A stretch of 64,000 nucleotides of DNA from Rhodocyclales bacterium (GTDB taxonomy: Bacteria > Pseudomonadota > Gammaproteobacteria > Burkholderiales > Rhodocyclaceae). Position 1 is the first letter of the stretch. Each line of letters opens with the position of its first letter. The notes beneath the pieces were generated by a model, which was given only the letters and a program-made list of their open reading frames with translations, had not been told where the DNA came from and made no database searches. Both the position numbers and the translations under genes were made by a program. This document shows positions 60,621-64,000 of the stretch, piece by piece. The stretch is taken from positions 248,001-312,000 of the forward strand of contig JACRPA010000003.1 of the NCBI GenBank assembly GCA_016214145.1. The letters are read 5' to 3'.

Positions 60621-62981
60621 TCAGTTCAGCTTGAACTCCGTCAGTTCGATAAGATCGTGCTCGGCCGGGAAGGCAGAGGAAGGCGCCGAGACGGTCAGCT
60701 TGACGAAGCGTTTGGCGGCCGGGGCGTACCAGACCGTGACGGTGAAGGAACGCGAGGGGTTGCCATAGGCAGCCCGCAATACCTGCGTGCCCTCGATGAC
60801 CACCTTGCGCGCCTCGAAGGTGCCGGCCGGCACCTGCACGGTTTCCGCGCCTGCCAGGCGGGCGCGGAAACCGGCTTCGCCGCTGAGGACGTTCACGTTT
60901 CTCCACTCCTCGGTCGGCTCGGTCGGCCCGAGGCTTTGCAGGTAGGGCGAGATTTCCCGGATGGCGAGGCCGCCGAGCGTGCGGCTGGACATCGCCAGTC
61001 CCGGCTGGAACTTGACGGTGACGCGGCTGTTGCCCACGCGCGCCTCGTCGGAAACCTCGTCGCCCGAGACTGCGGCGACGCGCACGGTATAGGAGCCCGA
61101 CTTGCTGTAGCCATCGGAAAAGCGGTAGGTCCAGCTGTCTCCCGTCTTCGGCAAGCCGGCCTTGTCCAGCGAACCGCCGCCGGTGTCGGCAGACCTGCCG
61201 AAAAACGCGGTGCGCTGCGATTCGGCAGGCTTCGCCGCCGCAACCGGCGTCGGCGCGACGGCCATGTTCATGGCGAAGTTGGTCTCGACCAGTTCGATCG
61301 TGTCGTTCTCCCCGGGATAGGCGGTGCCGGAGGGGGTATGGAAGGACAGCTTGACGAAGCGCTTGGCGGCGGGCGCGTACCACACCGTGACGGTATAGGG
61401 GCGCGTGGGATTTCCGTACGCCGCTTTCAAGGTCTCGCGGCCTTCGATGACCAGCTTGCGGGTCTCGAAGGTGCCGGCCGGCACCGTCACGGTTTCCGTG
61501 CCGGCGAAGCGGGCGGCGAAGGGATCGCCGCCGCTGAGGATGGTGATGCTTTTCCAGTCGGCGGTCGCTTCGAGCGGGCCGAGGCTCTGCAGGTAGGGCG
61601 AGATTTCGCGTACCGAAAGTCCGCTGAAGCTGCGGCCGGACAGGGCCAGGCCCGGCGAGAAGGTGCCGGCATGGCGGCTGTTGCCCATGCGCGCCTCGTC
61701 GCTGATTTCCTCGGCCGAGACGTCGGTGATGCGCACCGTGAAGGTGCCGCCCTTGCCGTAGCCGTCCGAGAACCGGTAGGTCCAGGCATCGCCCACTTCG
61801 GGGTTGGCGCCGCCGCTGCGTTGCGGGGCGGGTGCCGCGGCGGGCAAGGGCGCGGGCGGGCTGACGCGCGCAACAGGCGCCTTGGCCGGCACGGGCGCCT
61901 TCTCCTTCTTCGCCGCCTCGGCGCGGGCGGTCTCCGTGCGCAGAGTGGCGCGATCCGTCTCGGCGCGGGCGGTCTCCGTGCGCAGGGTGGCGCGATCCGT
62001 TTCCAGGCGCTGGCGCTCCTGGCGCAGGCTTTCCCGCTCGGTGGCCAGCCGCTCCGATTCCTGCCGTGCCGCCTGGGATTCCTGCGCCGGCGCCGGGCGG
62101 CTCGCCTGTTCGCGCGCCATGCGCTCGGCGGTGAGCGTGGCGGCGCGCTCGGCCGCCGCCCGCACCGCCTCCTCGATCATCTGGTCCTGGGAAGCCGCCG
62201 TCTTGCCCCGCGGCGCTTCCTTGAAGACGAATTCGCCCTTCAGCGAGGAGCTCTCCCACGGCACCTGCGTCTCCCGCGTTTCCTGCGCCACGGCGACGCG
62301 CACCCGCTTGAACAGCTGCTCCACCGCCAGCCCCTCGCTGTTGAGGTTGGCAACCAGGTGCTTGGTGTAGACGCCGTTCTCGCCGCCGTCGCGCGCCACC
62401 GAACCGGGCGCGGTGGCATAGGCGAGCAGGGTGCCGATGGGAGCGTCCATCTGGGCCAGGCCCGTGTTGGCCGGGCGGAAACGGCGGGCGAAGGGGTTGT
62501 CGCGGCAGGCATCGAGGATGACGATGTTGGCCGGGCTCTTCGCCTGTTCCATCTTGCCCAGCAGCAGGCCGACATCGATGGTGGAGTAGGGCACCTCGTC
62601 CTCGGCCTGCACGTCGGCGTCCACCGGGATGAGGAAGTTGCGCCCCTGCACCTGCATGCCGTGGCCGGCGTAATAGAAGACGGCTGCCGTGCCCGGCGTC
62701 AGGCGCGCGCCGAACTGGCGGATGACGTCCGCCATGGATTTCTGGTTGAGGTTCTCGCGATGGGTGACGTCGAAGCCGAGGTCCTTCAAGGCCCGCGAGA
62801 TGGCGCGCGCGTCGTTGACCGGATTCTTCAGCGGCGAGACGGGATAGGCGCCGTTGCCGATGACCAGCGCCACCCGCTTCAGGCTTTCCGGCGCGTTGCG
62901 CTGGGCGAATGCCGGTGTCGGGCCGGACAAGGCGGCGACCGTACAGATGAGTGCAAGCAAGGCTGAACGCAGGAAGGCCAT
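60621..62981 (-). CDS. Exported caspase-like (peptidase C14) protein with coiled coil and two repeated domains
   Basis: 786 aa. Signal peptide 1-26. Caspase-fold domain about 33-255 with catalytic His107 (YYAGHGMQ) and Cys159 (LDACRDNPF), both intact. A Glu/Arg-rich coiled coil (265-357) contains an exact TDRATLRTETARAE duplication (328-355). A Pro/Ala linker follows, then two copies of an unrecognised domain, 396-567 and 613-784, joined by another linker. It would act in the periplasm or at the surface. Divergent from a CHASE2 gene, with 65 bases between starts. Target unknown; metacaspase-like Arg/Lys specificity is only a guess. Confidence 0.88.
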   Translation of the reverse strand: MAFLRSALLALICTVAALSGPTPAFAQRNAPESLKRVALVIGNGAYPVSPLKNPVNDARAISRALKDLGFDVTHRENLNQKSMADVIRQFGARLTPGTAAVFYYAGHGMQVQGRNFLIPVDADVQAEDEVPYSTIDVGLLLGKMEQAKSPANIVILDACRDNPFARRFRPANTGLAQMDAPIGTLLAYATAPGSVARDGGENGVYTKHLVANLNSEGLAVEQLFKRVRVAVAQETRETQVPWESSSLKGEFVFKEAPRGKTAASQDQMIEEAVRAAAERAATLTAERMAREQASRPAPAQESQAARQESERLATERESLRQERQRLETDRATLRTETARAETDRATLRTETARAEAAKKEKAPVPAKAPVARVSPPAPLPAAAPAPQRSGGANPEVGDAWTYRFSDGYGKGGTFTVRITDVSAEEISDEARMGNSRHAGTFSPGLALSGRSFSGLSVREISPYLQSLGPLEATADWKSITILSGGDPFAARFAGTETVTVPAGTFETRKLVIEGRETLKAAYGNPTRPYTVTVWYAPAAKRFVKLSFHTPSGTAYPGENDTIELVETNFAMNMAVAPTPVAAAKPAESQRTAFFGRSADTGGGSLDKAGLPKTGDSWTYRFSDGYSKSGSYTVRVAAVSGDEVSDEARVGNSRVTVKFQPGLAMSSRTLGGLAIREISPYLQSLGPTEPTEEWRNVNVLSGEAGFRARLAGAETVQVPAGTFEARKVVIEGTQVLRAAYGNPSRSFTVTVWYAPAAKRFVKLTVSAPSSAFPAEHDLIELTEFKLN
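61920..62003 (-). repeat. 42-bp direct repeat inside the caspase-like gene
   Basis: 61920-61961 and 61962-62003 differ at only two bases, both silent on the coding strand, and encode the tandem TDRATLRTETARAE units of the coiled coil. It is two heptads per unit, so copy-number change would keep the coiled-coil phase and the reading frame. Confidence 0.9.
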
Positions 62982-63046
62982 CGAACCCGAACCCCTATCG
63001 AGAATGCTGGTTTATGATGCCACAATTGTGCCGGCCGATGCGTGCA

Positions 63047-64000
63047 ATGGATCACGTTTCTTGGAGGTTATTCCTGAATTCACCATCGAAACAGCCCGCC
63101 AGCAACGCCTCGCCCAACGGTTCCGCGCAAACCAGCCCGATGCCGCCGAAATGGCGCTGGTACGGGCTCGGCGCCGTCATGCTCTTTGCTGCGCTGCAGC
63201 CGCTGACCGGCCTGTTCGCCCTCGCCGACCTGAAGGCCCTCGATTTCCAGTTCCGCCTGCTGCGCGCCTATTTCCCTGCGCCGGCGCCGGAAGTGGTCGT
63301 TATTGGCATCGACGAGGCCACCGTCGCCCGGCTTCCCGAACCACTCGCGCTCTGGCATCACCACCTCGGCAAGTTGGTGCGCGGCGTGGCACGCGCGAAG
63401 CCGGCCGCGATCGGTGTAGACATCATCCTGCCCGACCGCAGCTTCAACGCCATCGTGCCGGGCTATGACCGGCAGCTGCTTGCGGGAATCATCGAAGCCC
63501 GCCGTAATGCTCCGGTGGTGTTCGGTCTGACGATCGGTCCGACAGGGGCGACGCGCAACGTCTATCCGCCCTTCCTTTCCGCGGCGGGACAGGAAGGCGT
63601 CGGCTATGCGCTGTGGCGCCTGGATATGGACGGTTCGGTGCGCTGGTTCGACGAGGCGCTCGGTGCCGAAGGCCATGCGGTGGCAACCCTGTCGGGGCAG
63701 ATAGCTCGCCTCATGAAGACGGTGCCCGGTCGCGGTCTCATCGATTACAGCCGCGGCCCGCGCTTCGACTACCTGCCCTTTCACGACGTGCTGGACTGGA
63801 TCGACGCCGGCGACGGCGACAAGTTGGAACGCGCGTTTTCCGGGCGGCCGGTGCTGGTGGGCAGTGTCACCCTGTTCGAGGACCGGCAATTGCAGCCGGT
63901 CGATCTTTTCGTCCGCAACGAGCCGGGCGACCGACGCATCCCCGGCGTGCTGGTGCACGCCCAAGTCCTGCGTTCCATCCTGGGCGGCACGCTGATCCAG
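63047..64000 (+). CDS. CHASE2-domain signalling protein (3' end cut by window)
   Basis: Open to the last base. From the ATG at 63047 (MDHVSWRLFLNSPS) the frame runs without a stop; an ATG at 63140 (MPPKWRWYGLG) is the alternative, and neither has a good ribosome site. Helix at about 37-55, then an extracytoplasmic CHASE2 domain (ALDFQFRLLRAYFPAPAPE, VVVIGIDEATVARLPEPLALW, AIGVDIILPDRSF, LVGSVTLFEDRQ). CHASE2 receptors normally continue with three helices and an adenylate cyclase, kinase or GGDEF output that lies beyond the window. Divergent from the caspase-like operon. Confidence 0.85.
   Translation, partial: MDHVSWRLFLNSPSKQPASNASPNGSAQTSPMPPKWRWYGLGAVMLFAALQPLTGLFALADLKALDFQFRLLRAYFPAPAPEVVVIGIDEATVARLPEPLALWHHHLGKLVRGVARAKPAAIGVDIILPDRSFNAIVPGYDRQLLAGIIEARRNAPVVFGLTIGPTGATRNVYPPFLSAAGQEGVGYALWRLDMDGSVRWFDEALGAEGHAVATLSGQIARLMKTVPGRGLIDYSRGPRFDYLPFHDVLDWIDAGDGDKLERAFSGRPVLVGSVTLFEDRQLQPVDLFVRNEPGDRRIPGVLVHAQVLRSILGGTLIQ

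Noticed and set aside
63074-63140. CTG at 63074 as the CHASE2 gene start because GGAGG lies 6 bases upstream
   Set aside because: CTG starts are very rare; in-frame ATGs exist at 63047 and 63140. The ribosome-site-like GGAGG may be chance, so only the alternatives were noted.

Overview
The window is about 64 kb of GC-rich bacterial chromosome with dense, mostly plus-strand genes and almost no gap above 250 bases. The complete dcw cell-division and peptidoglycan cluster, the order secA-HDOD-argJ, split ADP-heptose genes (a stand-alone RfaE2), lpxC (Gram-negative lipid A), many c-type cytochromes and many REP-like palindromes together suggest a Betaproteobacterium, probably of the Rhodocyclales or a close relative. 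This placement is inference from gene order and protein style, not from a database search. There is no prophage, IS element, CRISPR array or toxin-antitoxin pair.

Region by region. 1-4737: the end of an indolepyruvate:ferredoxin oxidoreductase (iorA is cut by the window edge, iorB is complete), then folD, purE and a Sua5/YwlC tRNA-modification gene. 4829-4904: tRNA-Ala(CGC) with its terminator. 5019-12206: a two-component system (dCache_3 histidine kinase and NtrC-type sigma-54 activator), then a well-formed sigma-54 promoter with a tandem upstream repeat. Downstream lie an ethylbenzene-dehydrogenase-related heme protein, a monoheme cytochrome c, and a large protein joining nine c-heme sites to a b-type membrane domain. 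This looks like a regulated electron-transfer module of unknown substrate, and it is bracketed by two near-identical terminators. 12305-24916: an Ada-like alkyltransferase, an orphan MlaF-like ATPase, a TesA-like esterase, a B12-binding radical SAM protein, an SseB-like protein, uvrA, a YajR-like MFS protein, ssb, kup and a membrane-anchored TAXI solute-binding protein.

24996-32734: a minus-strand block yraN - HIRAN protein - diaA - dolP - rfaE2, divergent from rsmI (enterobacterial yraNOP synteny without lpoA), then pyrC, a lipoprotein, a UMF1-type MFS protein, a DUF3025 protein and a DUF4337 protein. 32927-33412: RNase P RNA with an unusually large P12 region. 33670-53090: the canonical dcw cluster mraZ-rsmH-ftsL-ftsI-murE-murF-mraY-murD-ftsW-murG-murC-murB-ddl-ftsQ-ftsA-ftsZ followed by lpxC. 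Its first six genes overlap or nearly touch. Most later junctions carry long inverted repeats whose arms are built of short tandem units.

53101-59824: a small membrane protein, dciA, an M23 peptidase, secA, an HDOD protein and argJ. 59975-64000: a secreted caspase-like (peptidase C14) protein carrying two copies of an unrecognised domain, a separate secreted protein that is a third copy, and a divergent CHASE2-domain gene cut by the window end.

The two places most likely to hold something new are the sigma-54 cytochrome module (5.0-12.2 kb) and the caspase / repeated-domain / CHASE2 locus (60-64 kb). The inverted-repeat family inside the dcw cluster and the enlarged RNase P P12 region are the most unusual non-coding signals.
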